From positions 1-35,602 of IMG/VR virus record IMGVR_UViG_3300005537_000046: a stretch of 35,602 nt of DNA. One strand, written 5' to 3'. The notes under the pieces are model-generated. The model saw only the letters and a program-made list of their open reading frames with translations. It was not told the DNA's origin and did no database searches. The translations under genes were made by a program, and so were the position numbers. Shown in pieces: positions 28,386 through 35,602 of this stretch. How positions within the stretch are numbered: position 1 is the stretch's first letter; the number at the start of each line of letters is the position of its first letter. The stretch comes from a virus.

Positions 28386-28576
28386 TGCCCTGGACCGGCA
28401 AGCAGTTCGCTTCACGTCATAACAAGGCGCTCAAGGGCGTAGCGGCGGATAAGGCTGCGCGTCAGGCGAATGCCGTGTTGGCTTCGGGTGTACCCGAGGG
28501 GGAAGCGATCGCGATTGCGAATAAAGGGGCGGCCAAACGGAAGCGCTCGCGCTCGCTGCGCTGGCGGCGAGAATGA
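28385..28576 (+). CDS. Small conserved basic protein (63 aa)
   Basis: A 63-residue protein: MPWTGKQFASRHNKALKGVA, then QANAVLASGVPEGEAIAIAN and a basic tail (AAKRKRSRSLRWRRE). The MPWT...FA..HN...AIAIAN pattern is shared by many small phage proteins of unknown role. It is coupled to the previous gene by TAATG. Confidence 0.65.
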   Translation: MPWTGKQFASRHNKALKGVAADKAARQANAVLASGVPEGEAIAIANKGAAKRKRSRSLRWRRE

Positions 28577-28579
28577 GCC

Positions 28580-29653
28580 ATGAGCTTGTTGTCGTTATGC
28601 GTCAACGCGTGCCAGGATGTCGGCGTTGATTCTCCGACTTCGATTATAGGGAACGCAGCGCCCTCGGCACAGAGGCTTCTGCAATTGGCCCGCCGGGAGG
28701 CTTACAATCTCTCGCGGAGGGCGAATTGGGCCGCGATGGTGGTGGAATGGGAGTTCATCGCCAACGGCTCGTCCGATTATCCGTTGCCGCCTGATTTCCG
28801 GTCGTTTGTTGACGATACGATGTGGGATCGCACTCGGTTCTGGCGCATGCGCGGAGCGATGACGCCGCAGCAATGGCAACTCTATAAATCGAGTGTTATC
28901 GGGCGCGCGACGGTTGAAAGACGCTGGCGGATGCATATCCCTTCCGGGGCCCCCGATGGGGAAGCGGTAGTTTTCTCGATCGACCCCGCTCTTGGGGCAA
29001 CCGATACGTCGTCGCAGTTCGTCTTTGAATACGTGTCAAAGAATTGGTGCCGCAGCGCGACGACCTATTCAATCGATGAATTGACGGTAGACCCGAGTGT
29101 TTTGCTCACGGGTGGGGGAAATCTGCTCACTGGTGGCGGAAATCTGCTGATGTCAACTTACTGGGGAGGAACCGGGTTTGCCGTAGGGGACCAGTTCTCC
29201 ATTGTAGGGGGAACATCAACCGTTGCGGCGACAGGTGTTGTGACGGCGCTCGATCCAACGACAGGGACAGGCATTCTCACTGCCGCAGTGGTGGATCCGG
29301 GAATCTATACGGTGCTTCCCGCAAGCCCGGCGGCGATGGTCGCGACAACAGGCTCAGGTTCGGGCGCTAGGTTCACGATCAATAGTACGTCCGCACCGGG
29401 GCACACGCAATCCGATTGGATCGCGGATACCGATACGGCGATCCTTGACGAGGATCTCATTGAGATGGGCGTCATCTGGCGCCTGATGCGTCGTCTCGGC
29501 ATTGCTTATGATGAGGAATTGAACGAATACGAGGTTCAGGTCCGGCAGGCAATTGCGCGGGATGGCGGAACACAAATCCTCAATCTTGCGCCATATGATA
29601 AGCTGACGCTGGTTGGGCCATGGAATTTACAAGAGGGAAATTTCCCAGGATAA
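28580..29653 (+). CDS. Head-tail adaptor protein with inserted beta-repeat domain
   Basis: A 357-residue protein. The first 165 residues (LLQLARREAYNLSRRANWAA; DYPLPPDFRSFVDDTMWDRT) and the last 60 (VIWRLMRRLGIAYDEELNEY; EVQVRQAIARDGG) match the adaptor/tail-tubular-A-like proteins that sit under the portal in short-tailed phages. Between residues about 175 and 275 is an extra Gly/Thr-rich beta domain (TYWGGTGFAVGDQFSIVGGT; ILTAAVVDPGIYTVLPAS), introduced by a duplicated LLTGGGNLLTGGGNLL. That domain resembles repeats seen in phage surface proteins and probably faces outward. It is complete and followed by an HNH gene. Confidence 0.75.
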   Translation: MSLLSLCVNACQDVGVDSPTSIIGNAAPSAQRLLQLARREAYNLSRRANWAAMVVEWEFIANGSSDYPLPPDFRSFVDDTMWDRTRFWRMRGAMTPQQWQLYKSSVIGRATVERRWRMHIPSGAPDGEAVVFSIDPALGATDTSSQFVFEYVSKNWCRSATTYSIDELTVDPSVLLTGGGNLLTGGGNLLMSTYWGGTGFAVGDQFSIVGGTSTVAATGVVTALDPTTGTGILTAAVVDPGIYTVLPASPAAMVATTGSGSGARFTINSTSAPGHTQSDWIADTDTAILDEDLIEMGVIWRLMRRLGIAYDEELNEYEVQVRQAIARDGGTQILNLAPYDKLTLVGPWNLQEGNFPG

Positions 29654-29657
29654 GATA

Positions 29658-30149
29658 ATGCCGAGAAAAAGACAGAACTTATCAGACGCATTTGATGATC
29701 GGTACATACCAGAACCTAATAGTGGATGCTGGTTATGGACGGGTGATCGAAGCGGCCAATCTGGATATGGGGCTTTGCTACTAAACAAGGTTCCATTGGG
29801 GGACGGGAGATATCGGAAGATCCGTGAATACGCTCATCGCTTATCATGGCTTTTGCATGAGGGTGATATTCCCGATGGGATAAGGGTGCTTCATCGATGT
29901 GATAATCCGGCATGCGTCAATCCCGATCATCTCTTCCTTGGGACATCGGCTGATAACTCACGTGATGCAATGATGAAGGGTCGCCTCAGCAAAGGATCGC
30001 ATCGGCCGCTGGCTAAACTGACCGAAGCAGATATCCCGGCGATCCGGGCTTCAAACAAGAGCCTTACCGAAACTGCCGCGCAATACGGCGTGGTGTTTCA
30101 AACGATCAGCGACATTCGCCGACGCAAGACGTGGAGGCACGTAGGATAA
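29658..30149 (+). CDS. HNH homing endonuclease (HNH_3 type)
   Basis: A 163-residue HNH nuclease. The N-terminus has a Trp/Cys motif (IPEPNSGCWLWTG), the core reads AHRLSWLLHEGDIPDGIRV, then LHRCDNPACVNPDHLFLG (the H, N and H positions with Cys residues), and the C-terminus has a NUMOD-like DNA-binding helix (LTETAAQYGVVFQTISDIRR). It belongs to the HNH_3 group typical of free-standing and intron homing endonucleases. AGGATAAG is the ribosome binding site; a palindrome GGGAAATTTCCC (29635-29646) lies just before it, inside the adaptor gene's end. It is the third mobile nuclease gene in the structural region and lies 4 bases after the adaptor stop. Confidence 0.85.
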   Translation: MPRKRQNLSDAFDDRYIPEPNSGCWLWTGDRSGQSGYGALLLNKVPLGDGRYRKIREYAHRLSWLLHEGDIPDGIRVLHRCDNPACVNPDHLFLGTSADNSRDAMMKGRLSKGSHRPLAKLTEADIPAIRASNKSLTETAAQYGVVFQTISDIRRRKTWRHVG

Positions 30150-31180
30150 TGCAAGCCATGCGTCTCAGCCTTCTGGCTGCATTGCTCTTAATTGGCATGG
30201 CGAGCATAGCTAATGCTGCTTGTCCGGCCGGTCAAGTATGTAGTGAGGTATCGGGGGATATTACGGTTACATCTACCGGAGCGGCGACTGTCAACAAGAT
30301 CGGGGGAAATGCCGTTACATTGGGGGGTGCGCTGACGCTGCAAACCAATGCCACCGCCCTCAATACCGTCGCGAGCGCCGGGATTCATAATGGTGGCGTC
30401 AATAATGGCGCGGGCGCGGCTCTGACGAATACTACCGTTGGGGGGTTTTGGGGGCTTGCATTAACGCCGACGGTTTCCGGCGAGCCTTACGTCGAATTGG
30501 ATGGGGTTGGCACAGGGAATATCCCGTTCATTCAGTTTAACTTTCAGAACGGGACGGTTAGCGCTCCGACCGCTGTGCAATCGGGGAATTTGCTCGGTCA
30601 GTTCAGCTACAATGGGTATGGGTATTCTGGTAATCCTATCCTTGAGTATGCTGAGGCATCCGAGATTTTCTCGACGGGTCACGGTGCTGGTATTAAGTAT
30701 TTCGATGCTGTCGATTCGGCGTCGGAGACCATTACGCATCAATTAGCATACGGAGGTGCGGGCGGCGTGCAGGTCGGGGTGCCAACGGGGGGCGCCAAGG
30801 GCAACGGTACGCTTAATATCCAGGCAGCGCTCTATAACAACGGGGTCCTTGTCCACTCGCCCACGGCGCCGACCATAGCGAGTGGGGGGTGCACGACAGG
30901 CAGCACTCAATCCATTTCAGCCAGCAATGGGACGGTAGCTTTTGAGGTTACACTCGGGGGGGCGACCTGCGGCTCGACGATCACGCTGACGATGCCGGCA
31001 GCGGCCCATAATTGGGTGTGTGATGCCCACAACATTACGACGCCAGCTAGCAACGTGCTCGATATGACGGGTGCGGCGAGCACGACAGCCGTGGTGTTGA
31101 CCAACTACGTCAGGACAACCGGAGTGGCGGGGAATTTCACCGGAGCAGATCACTTGGCCGTGAAATGTCTGCCCTATTGA
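30149..31180 (+). CDS. Secreted-type tail fibre/surface protein with signal peptide
   Basis: A 343-residue protein starting with a classical signal sequence: basic start, then LSLLAALLLIGMASI and a cleavage-like ANA at residues 21-23. The mature part is Gly/Thr/Asn-rich and beta-structured (VTSTGAATVNKIGGNAVTLG), as in phage fibres, with a C-terminal domain (TMPAAAHNWVCDAHNITTPA) related to receptor-binding tips. It contains four pairs-worth of cysteines (for example CPAGQVC, CTTG and CGST). TAATG couples it to the HNH gene. A signal peptide on a virion protein is unusual; it may be exported or may be a membrane-anchored surface protein. Confidence 0.65.
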   Translation: MQAMRLSLLAALLLIGMASIANAACPAGQVCSEVSGDITVTSTGAATVNKIGGNAVTLGGALTLQTNATALNTVASAGIHNGGVNNGAGAALTNTTVGGFWGLALTPTVSGEPYVELDGVGTGNIPFIQFNFQNGTVSAPTAVQSGNLLGQFSYNGYGYSGNPILEYAEASEIFSTGHGAGIKYFDAVDSASETITHQLAYGGAGGVQVGVPTGGAKGNGTLNIQAALYNNGVLVHSPTAPTIASGGCTTGSTQSISASNGTVAFEVTLGGATCGSTITLTMPAAAHNWVCDAHNITTPASNVLDMTGAASTTAVVLTNYVRTTGVAGNFTGADHLAVKCLPY

Positions 31181-31192
31181 TGAGATAACGCA

Positions 31193-31444
31193 ATGCAAGA
31201 CCTCGCATCCATACTCGCCAACGCACCAGGCAATCCGTATCAGAGCAGCGGTACGGGCGGAGGGATATCTCCGCTTCTCATGCAGATGGTGCTTGCGCAG
31301 CAGATGGGTAATCCAAGCCAGCAATCGCCAATGGGCCAGACTCCGACGCAGGGCGCTCCGGTTCCCCAAGGGCAGCCCGTTTTGCCACAGGGCATAGGTT
31401 CCCTAGGAGCTTTGGGCGCGCTAATGCCGCCCATCTCGCAATAG
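31193..31444 (+). CDS. Low-complexity Gln/Gly/Pro protein (83 aa)
   Basis: An 83-residue disordered-looking protein: MQDLASILANAPGNPYQSSG, then MQMVLAQQMGNPSQQSPMGQ and GSLGALGALMPPIS. It lies between the fibre-like genes and has GAGATAAC upstream. It could be a flexible linker or chaperone for fibre proteins; no family is recognised. Confidence 0.55.
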   Translation: MQDLASILANAPGNPYQSSGTGGGISPLLMQMVLAQQMGNPSQQSPMGQTPTQGAPVPQGQPVLPQGIGSLGALGALMPPISQ

Positions 31445-31445
31445 C

Positions 31446-31793
31446 ATGACCACGCCGACCGCTTTGTTCGGGCCTGTTGCGGTGCCGAGTGTAGCAGGAC
31501 CGATCTTCACGGTTGGGGGAAACCAAATTGCGATCATCACGCAAGCAAGCGTTACGAACATTTCGGCGGGAGCGGCAGCCTTGACGCTATGGATTGTTCG
31601 ATCCGGAGGCACAAGGGCAAATGCCGGGATTGTTTATGGGGCAACGGCCGGTGGTCAATCCATCGCGGCCGGGCCTTCTGCCCCAACAGTCCTCACCGCA
31701 TTGGTGGGAGTTGTGCTTTTGGCGGGGGACGCACTTCATGGGCTTTCCGACACTGCGTCGGCTCTCAATATCGTAGCGAGCGGGACACAATGA
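31446..31793 (+). CDS. Virion-surface-like beta protein (115 aa)
   Basis: A 115-residue beta-rich protein: VTNISAGAAALTLWIVRSGG, then TRANAGIVYGATAGGQSIAA and AGDALHGLSDTASALNIVAS. The NISAGAAALTLWIVRSGG type of sequence is common in small phage tail or fibre-associated proteins. It could cap or attach the spike proteins encoded on both sides. The start lies one base after the previous stop, and its own stop overlaps the tailspike ATG. Confidence 0.6.
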   Translation: MTTPTALFGPVAVPSVAGPIFTVGGNQIAIITQASVTNISAGAAALTLWIVRSGGTRANAGIVYGATAGGQSIAAGPSAPTVLTALVGVVLLAGDALHGLSDTASALNIVASGTQ

Positions 31794-33553
31794 GAAAACT
31801 GTTTGCGATATTGGGGTTTGTGGCGCTGCTGGCGGGAATGTCCTCAGCGAGGGCCTCCTGCTTTCTCCCGGTTATCCTAGCCAATGGCACGCTCGCCGAC
31901 GCCAACCAGGTAATGGCGAACTTCAACGCCCTGGTCGCGTGCGTCAATGGCACCTTTCAGGGACCCGTTTCCTCGAAAGTTGGCGATGTTGCCGTATTCA
32001 ACAATACGACGGGCAATCTTCTAGCGGATGGAGGGGCTCAATTAGGGACCAATGTGACGGCCCTCGGTGCCGATCCCACGGGGGTTAACGACAGCACGAC
32101 AGCTATCAGGAATGCGATCACTCAGGCTCTTACGACGGCTCAGCCGAGCATCTTTTTCCCATCCGGTACTTACCGCTTTACGGACACGATTACCCCAGGG
32201 GGAAGCATTTCCGTCGTTTGCCAGGGCAATAACAGCACGAGCCTCATTTTCGACGATGCGTCTGGCGTGAAGGACGGGATAAAAGTTGGAGATTTCTCGT
32301 TCAATTTCAGAGGATGCAACTATGTTCGCAAACAAGCCGGTACTTCTGGCGCACTAATTCATCTGACAGACAGCAATTGGGTTAGCATCGACCACAATCG
32401 TTTTGATGTTAACAGCGATACTTGTGCTCATTCTCCGTGCCCTCTTAATTGGGACGTAATTTTTATTGATAGTGCTGTGGTGGCTCCCTTCGAGATTGCC
32501 ATACACGACAATTATTACGGCAATCCTATACATGATTTCGTTTTCAGCAATTCTCAGCATGTATTGCTGCCGATGTATGATCTTCACATTTATCATAATT
32601 ACGGGTTTTCGAATGGTAATGCCCATTATGAGATGCAGGGTTACGGGCAGTTCGACCTACACGATAATGCGATGTGCTGCGGGACGCTCTACGATGTTTA
32701 TATGAATATGGCGAGTCCGATCAATACGTCGGTTAATGCATTATCTCGGTTTGCCGGCAACGATTTCGACACGGTTCGCGGAGGTGGAACTTCCGTCTAT
32801 ATTGCTCACTCCAATGGAATGCATTTCGAGAACAACAATGTTGGCGCGGTTACATTGCTGGACGATCCCGGCACGATGTTCAACAACAACCAGGCTATTT
32901 GCGGTGGTAGCTGCCCCTGGCTTATCCAGGGCATGGTAGGAGGACAATTCAACAATAACCGGATACACGGATCGAACAATCCGATTACGATCCAGCCAAA
33001 TGGCGCACAGCAAAGTCAGTCGCTTAGCTTTCAGAATAACGAGTGGCTGTTCAGCACCGGATCGTTTCTGACCTTCAACGGGGGAACTCCAGCGGCCGAC
33101 GATATAAGGGTCGATGGCACTCATATGGCGGGGAACAACGAGATCCTTGCAACCTTCACCAATGCGCCGACGAACTGGAGGGCTACGGGAGATACGTCTT
33201 CCCAGGGCGTGGCGGTTACGTTCAATACCTGCACGGGTGTCGGCGCTACGGGGACTTGCAACACATTCTCACCAGTGGGGACGATGGAGGCCGGGGCGAT
33301 CGTCATTAACACGGCAGGCGGGGGCGAGGCAGCAACCGGGATTATCAAGATGACCTATCCGGGTCCATTAGGACCGAACGGCTCAGTCTGCAACTTGACG
33401 CCGCAGAACGGTTCCGGTATCTGGCAGGATGCGATGACGCTTTACCAGGACGGGACGACTGCCACATCCATGCAGTTGCATTGGAGTAATAACGGAGTCG
33501 CGCTGACTGATGCTAAACAATACAATATAGAATTTGCTTGCCGGGGCTATTGA
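31790..33553 (+). CDS. Tailspike with pectate-lyase fold and signal peptide
   Basis: A 587-residue protein. Residues 1-22 are signal-like (MRKLFAILGFVALLAGMSSA then RA). A short head-binding part follows (residues 25-80), then the pectate-lyase-3-type start GADPTGVNDST (93-103) and FFPSGTY (122-128), and a right-handed beta-helix rich in Asn/His up to about 480 (NNNRIHGSNNPITIQPNG). The end is a beta domain (SMQLHWSNNGVALTDAKQYN). Such spikes bind and often cleave host polysaccharides. No catalytic residues can be fixed. The middle (about 32400-32700) is clearly AT-richer than neighbours, a sign of transfer. ATGA couples it to the upstream gene. Confidence 0.85.
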   Translation: MRKLFAILGFVALLAGMSSARASCFLPVILANGTLADANQVMANFNALVACVNGTFQGPVSSKVGDVAVFNNTTGNLLADGGAQLGTNVTALGADPTGVNDSTTAIRNAITQALTTAQPSIFFPSGTYRFTDTITPGGSISVVCQGNNSTSLIFDDASGVKDGIKVGDFSFNFRGCNYVRKQAGTSGALIHLTDSNWVSIDHNRFDVNSDTCAHSPCPLNWDVIFIDSAVVAPFEIAIHDNYYGNPIHDFVFSNSQHVLLPMYDLHIYHNYGFSNGNAHYEMQGYGQFDLHDNAMCCGTLYDVYMNMASPINTSVNALSRFAGNDFDTVRGGGTSVYIAHSNGMHFENNNVGAVTLLDDPGTMFNNNQAICGGSCPWLIQGMVGGQFNNNRIHGSNNPITIQPNGAQQSQSLSFQNNEWLFSTGSFLTFNGGTPAADDIRVDGTHMAGNNEILATFTNAPTNWRATGDTSSQGVAVTFNTCTGVGATGTCNTFSPVGTMEAGAIVINTAGGGEAATGIIKMTYPGPLGPNGSVCNLTPQNGSGIWQDAMTLYQDGTTATSMQLHWSNNGVALTDAKQYNIEFACRGY

Positions 33554-33554
33554 G

Positions 33555-33779
33555 ATGAAATGGTTGATTCCCGTTATCGCGCTGTGTTCGTTCGGTACCC
33601 AGGCGCAGACAAATAGTCAGGATCTCAACGAGCAATGGGCGGCATTCACTATCGCGACAACGAACGTTCAGCGAGCCTTGGCGGCTTTGGTGAAGGAGGA
33701 TGAGGCAGATAAGGCCAAGGCAGCGGAGATGGAGGGGCGCCTGAAATGGGTTCTCAATAACTGGGTGCGGAAGAAATGA
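33555..33779 (+). CDS. Small protein with signal/anchor and helical body
   Basis: A 74-residue protein: MKWLIPVIALCSFGTQAQT (signal or anchor), then a helical charged body (WAAFTIATTNVQRALAALVK; EDEADKAKAAEMEGRLKWVL). The start at 33555 follows the spike stop by one base. The hydrophobic start plus coiled body resembles small inner-membrane spanin or fibre-chaperone proteins, but neither is certain. Its stop overlaps the next gene by ATGA. Confidence 0.55.
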   Translation: MKWLIPVIALCSFGTQAQTNSQDLNEQWAAFTIATTNVQRALAALVKEDEADKAKAAEMEGRLKWVLNNWVRKK

Positions 33780-35293
33780 TCCTTTCGTCCGCTCGGCGTG
33801 CCATAGCTTCGAAACGGCTCACCACGCCGCAGACGACGCCCGCGCCGTTATTGGGATGGAATACGCGTGATCCATTCGAGGCGATGGAGCCAACCGACGC
33901 GATCCTGGTGGATAACTGGTATCCCGACTTTGGCGGGGTCAACATTCGAAACGGTTCTCTCCCCTATGCGCAACTTCCCACCTCAGCGAATGTCGAGACG
34001 CTGGCTGAGTTTTCCACGGGCGCCATAAGCAAATTCCTTGCTGCTAGTGGATCAGCGATCTACGACATATCGAACCCTGGCATTCCCGGAACACCGATAG
34101 GAACGGGGTTCGCAAGCGACAGATGGCAAACGGCCGAGTTCAATGGGCATCTCTTTCTTGTGAATGGGGCTGATCCCGCCCAGATCTATGACGGGACAAC
34201 GTTATCGGCCGCGAGCTTCACGGGCATCAACACGGCCACGCTGACTGGGGTAGCGGTTGTCCATGAGCGGCTGTTTTTCTGGACCGGGACCGATCCGGCC
34301 TTCTGGTATGGACCCACACTCGGGATTGCCGGGCCGCTATCGAAATTTCCGCTCGATATGGAGAGTCAGGCTGGCGGGAATCTCATGTTCGTTGAGGTTT
34401 TCAGCTATGACGGTGGGCAGGGGATTGATTCCTACACCTGTTTCTTCCTGACCTCGGGGGAGTTGTTTCTCTATTCTGGCACCGACCCATCGAATCCGAA
34501 TAACTGGGCGCTGGTGGGGCGGTACGTTCTCCCTCCGCCGGTGAACATCCGGGCGATTCTGCGTTATGGCGGGGATATCTATCTCGCGACGCAATCCGAT
34601 CATCAGCAGCTCTCAAAGATCCTGATCGCCTTGAAACTGGGAGAAACGCCACCAAGGACGAAGGTGAGCGGGGCTGCCAAGGCGGCCTATGAAGCGGGGG
34701 CAACGCTGTTCGGATGGCAGGCAATCTACTACCCAGCCGGCACGCGGTTGATATTCAACATTCCCAACCCAGACGGGTCGTTCTCGCAGCACGTCTACAA
34801 TACATCGGTTCAGGCGTGGTGCCGATTCCGGGGGATGAATGCCTCATGCTGGGGGCTCTTCAAGGGAGACCTCTATTTCGGCACGGCTGGGGCTGTTCTG
34901 ATTGCGGATACTGGGTCAACTGATTCAGGACAGAGCATCGTCGCGGCGAGCCAGCAGGCATGGCAGAGGTTTGGAACGCCCCTAACAAAACGTTTGGCGG
35001 CTTCCCGCATCATTGTTCAGACAGACAACCCATTGCAGTCCTATCTGTTTGAAGTGGGGTTTGACTGGAGGCCCCTGAACATCATTACCCCGATTTCCGG
35101 TCCATCCATAGGTGCCACGTGGGGGACGGCCGTATGGGGTGAGTTCAATTGGGCTGAGAACCTTGTCGAGATGAACTGGCAAATCCAGGGAGGGAAGGGT
35201 TCTGCTATTTCATGGGGGATCGTGGCCAATTCGACCACGCCGACGACATGGATCAGCACCGATGTTCTGATCGAGCCGGGGACGGCATTGTGA
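33776..35293 (+). CDS. Tail nozzle/needle-like structural protein (beta-propeller type)
   Basis: A 505-residue protein: LLGWNTRDPFEAMEPTDAIL followed by VDNWYPDFGGVNIRNGSLPY, then repeated blades with aromatic-Gly motifs (LAASGSAIYDISNPG; FNGHLFLVNGADPAQIYDG; ERLFFWTGTDPAFWYG; GGDIYLATQSDHQQLSK). The WNTRDP...D.WYP start is characteristic of a family in podovirus-like tails (P22 gp10/nozzle-like), probably forming a ring at the tail tip. Complete, with a GTGA overlap to the next gene. Location next to the spikes fits a tail-hub role. Confidence 0.75.
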   Translation: MILSSARRAIASKRLTTPQTTPAPLLGWNTRDPFEAMEPTDAILVDNWYPDFGGVNIRNGSLPYAQLPTSANVETLAEFSTGAISKFLAASGSAIYDISNPGIPGTPIGTGFASDRWQTAEFNGHLFLVNGADPAQIYDGTTLSAASFTGINTATLTGVAVVHERLFFWTGTDPAFWYGPTLGIAGPLSKFPLDMESQAGGNLMFVEVFSYDGGQGIDSYTCFFLTSGELFLYSGTDPSNPNNWALVGRYVLPPPVNIRAILRYGGDIYLATQSDHQQLSKILIALKLGETPPRTKVSGAAKAAYEAGATLFGWQAIYYPAGTRLIFNIPNPDGSFSQHVYNTSVQAWCRFRGMNASCWGLFKGDLYFGTAGAVLIADTGSTDSGQSIVAASQQAWQRFGTPLTKRLAASRIIVQTDNPLQSYLFEVGFDWRPLNIITPISGPSIGATWGTAVWGEFNWAENLVEMNWQIQGGKGSAISWGIVANSTTPTTWISTDVLIEPGTAL

Positions 35294-35602
35294 TCGGCTT
35301 CCGTCTTCATCATCCCGAGGAAATGGCTCGGTGGGTAGGGAAGCAGGTTGGAATCAACGATTTCGGTCCCTGTACGGTACTCGGCATCGAGGAAGATGGG
35401 GAATTGATAGCGGGGATCATCTTCAACAACTATCGGGACGGGTGCCTGGAAGCGACGATAGCGAGCACTTCCCCTCGATGGTGTTCTCGTGGTAGGCTCG
35501 CCGGGATTTTTGGATATGTGTTCGATCAGGTTGGCTGCCGTCGTCTGACGGCTATTACCGAGGCCAAGAACCAGCCCGTCCGGGCGTTCCTCTGTCATCT
35601 CG
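35290..35602 (+). CDS. GNAT acetyltransferase-like protein, partial
   Basis: From GTG 35290 (GTGA overlap with the tail gene) a frame of at least 104 residues runs to the window edge. It reads GELIAGIIFNNYRDGCLEAT, then RGRLAGIFGYVFDQVGCRRL and TAITEAKNQPVRAFL, the beta4-alpha3-beta5 region of small phage GNAT proteins that start with a conserved GxxxNxY...E. GNATs transfer acetyl groups from acetyl-CoA; phage ones near tail genes may modify host proteins or virion parts. The C-terminus and acceptor are unseen. Confidence 0.75.
   Translation, partial: MIGFRLHHPEEMARWVGKQVGINDFGPCTVLGIEEDGELIAGIIFNNYRDGCLEATIASTSPRWCSRGRLAGIFGYVFDQVGCRRLTAITEAKNQPVRAFLCHL

Noticed and set aside
29635-29646. 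GGGAAATTTCCC palindrome before the HNH gene as a third start-locking hairpin
   Set aside because: The arms are only six bases, need a zero-length loop, and the ribosome binding site AGGATAAG lies outside it; it is also part of the adaptor coding end.
1-35602. tRNA genes, integrase and attachment sites
   Set aside because: Nothing with a tRNA-like fold, a tyrosine or serine integrase motif, or paired attachment repeats could be recognised by reading.

Overview
The window looks like part of the genome of a tailed double-stranded DNA phage, or a prophage of that kind. It is GC-rich and tightly packed: most neighbouring genes overlap by ATGA, GTGA, TAATG or TGATG. The head genes (terminase, portal, scaffold-like protein, major capsid protein, decoration-like protein, then a head-tail adaptor) and the tail-needle or nozzle-like protein, with no tape-measure gene in view, suggest a short-tailed (podovirus-like) virion. 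The regulators, a GcrA-like protein and the general style of the small genes suggest an alphaproteobacterial host. That is inferred from protein resemblance read by eye; no search was run. No integrase, lysis enzyme or tRNA was found, so lifestyle is undecided.

Layout. (1) 1-4376, minus strand: a leftward early operon with a Rad52/Rad22-type annealing protein, a Gp157-family protein, a DUF551-like protein and several small unknowns. (2) 4377-4501: a divergent control region with a 32-bp near-perfect palindrome that carries two face-to-face promoter-like sequences. (3) 4502-8080, plus strand: a Cro/YdaS-like regulator, small proteins, a RusA-type resolvase, a DNA methyltransferase, then a strong hairpin. 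(4) 8081-11806: a good promoter, a DUF1376-type replication-linked gene with iteron-like repeats in its 3' end, a superfamily 2 helicase, a CHC2 primase-type zinc finger, a truncated second methyltransferase and a GcrA-like protein. (5) 11807-12792: a second divergent control region with repeated GCATG motifs, a lone minus-strand gene, a second YdaS-like regulator and a small membrane peptide.

(6) 12827-22665: packaging and head genes, namely small and large terminase, several very small membrane or basic proteins (one frameshifted at a G5 run), a portal that appears split into two genes separated by two small genes, capsid-associated proteins, a scaffold-like protein and the major capsid protein. 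(7) 22666-26686: an accessory stretch inside the head module, with two related homing-endonuclease-like genes on either side of the decoration-like gene, each with a hairpin hiding its ribosome binding site, followed by a hexapeptide-repeat acyltransferase and a glycosyltransferase/DUF115-like fusion. (8) 26699-35602: virion proteins, a head-tail adaptor with an inserted beta-repeat domain, a third (HNH) homing endonuclease, then a receptor-binding region in which three proteins start with export-signal-like sequences, one being a pectate-lyase-fold tailspike; last come a tail-needle/nozzle-like protein and the start of a GNAT acetyltransferase.

The left and centre read as recombination, replication and regulation, and the right as virion assembly and host recognition. 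The features most worth following are the split portal, the structurally gated homing endonucleases, the glycan/acyl-transfer pair in the head operon, the palindromic early switch, the possible origin and the signal-peptide-bearing tail proteins.
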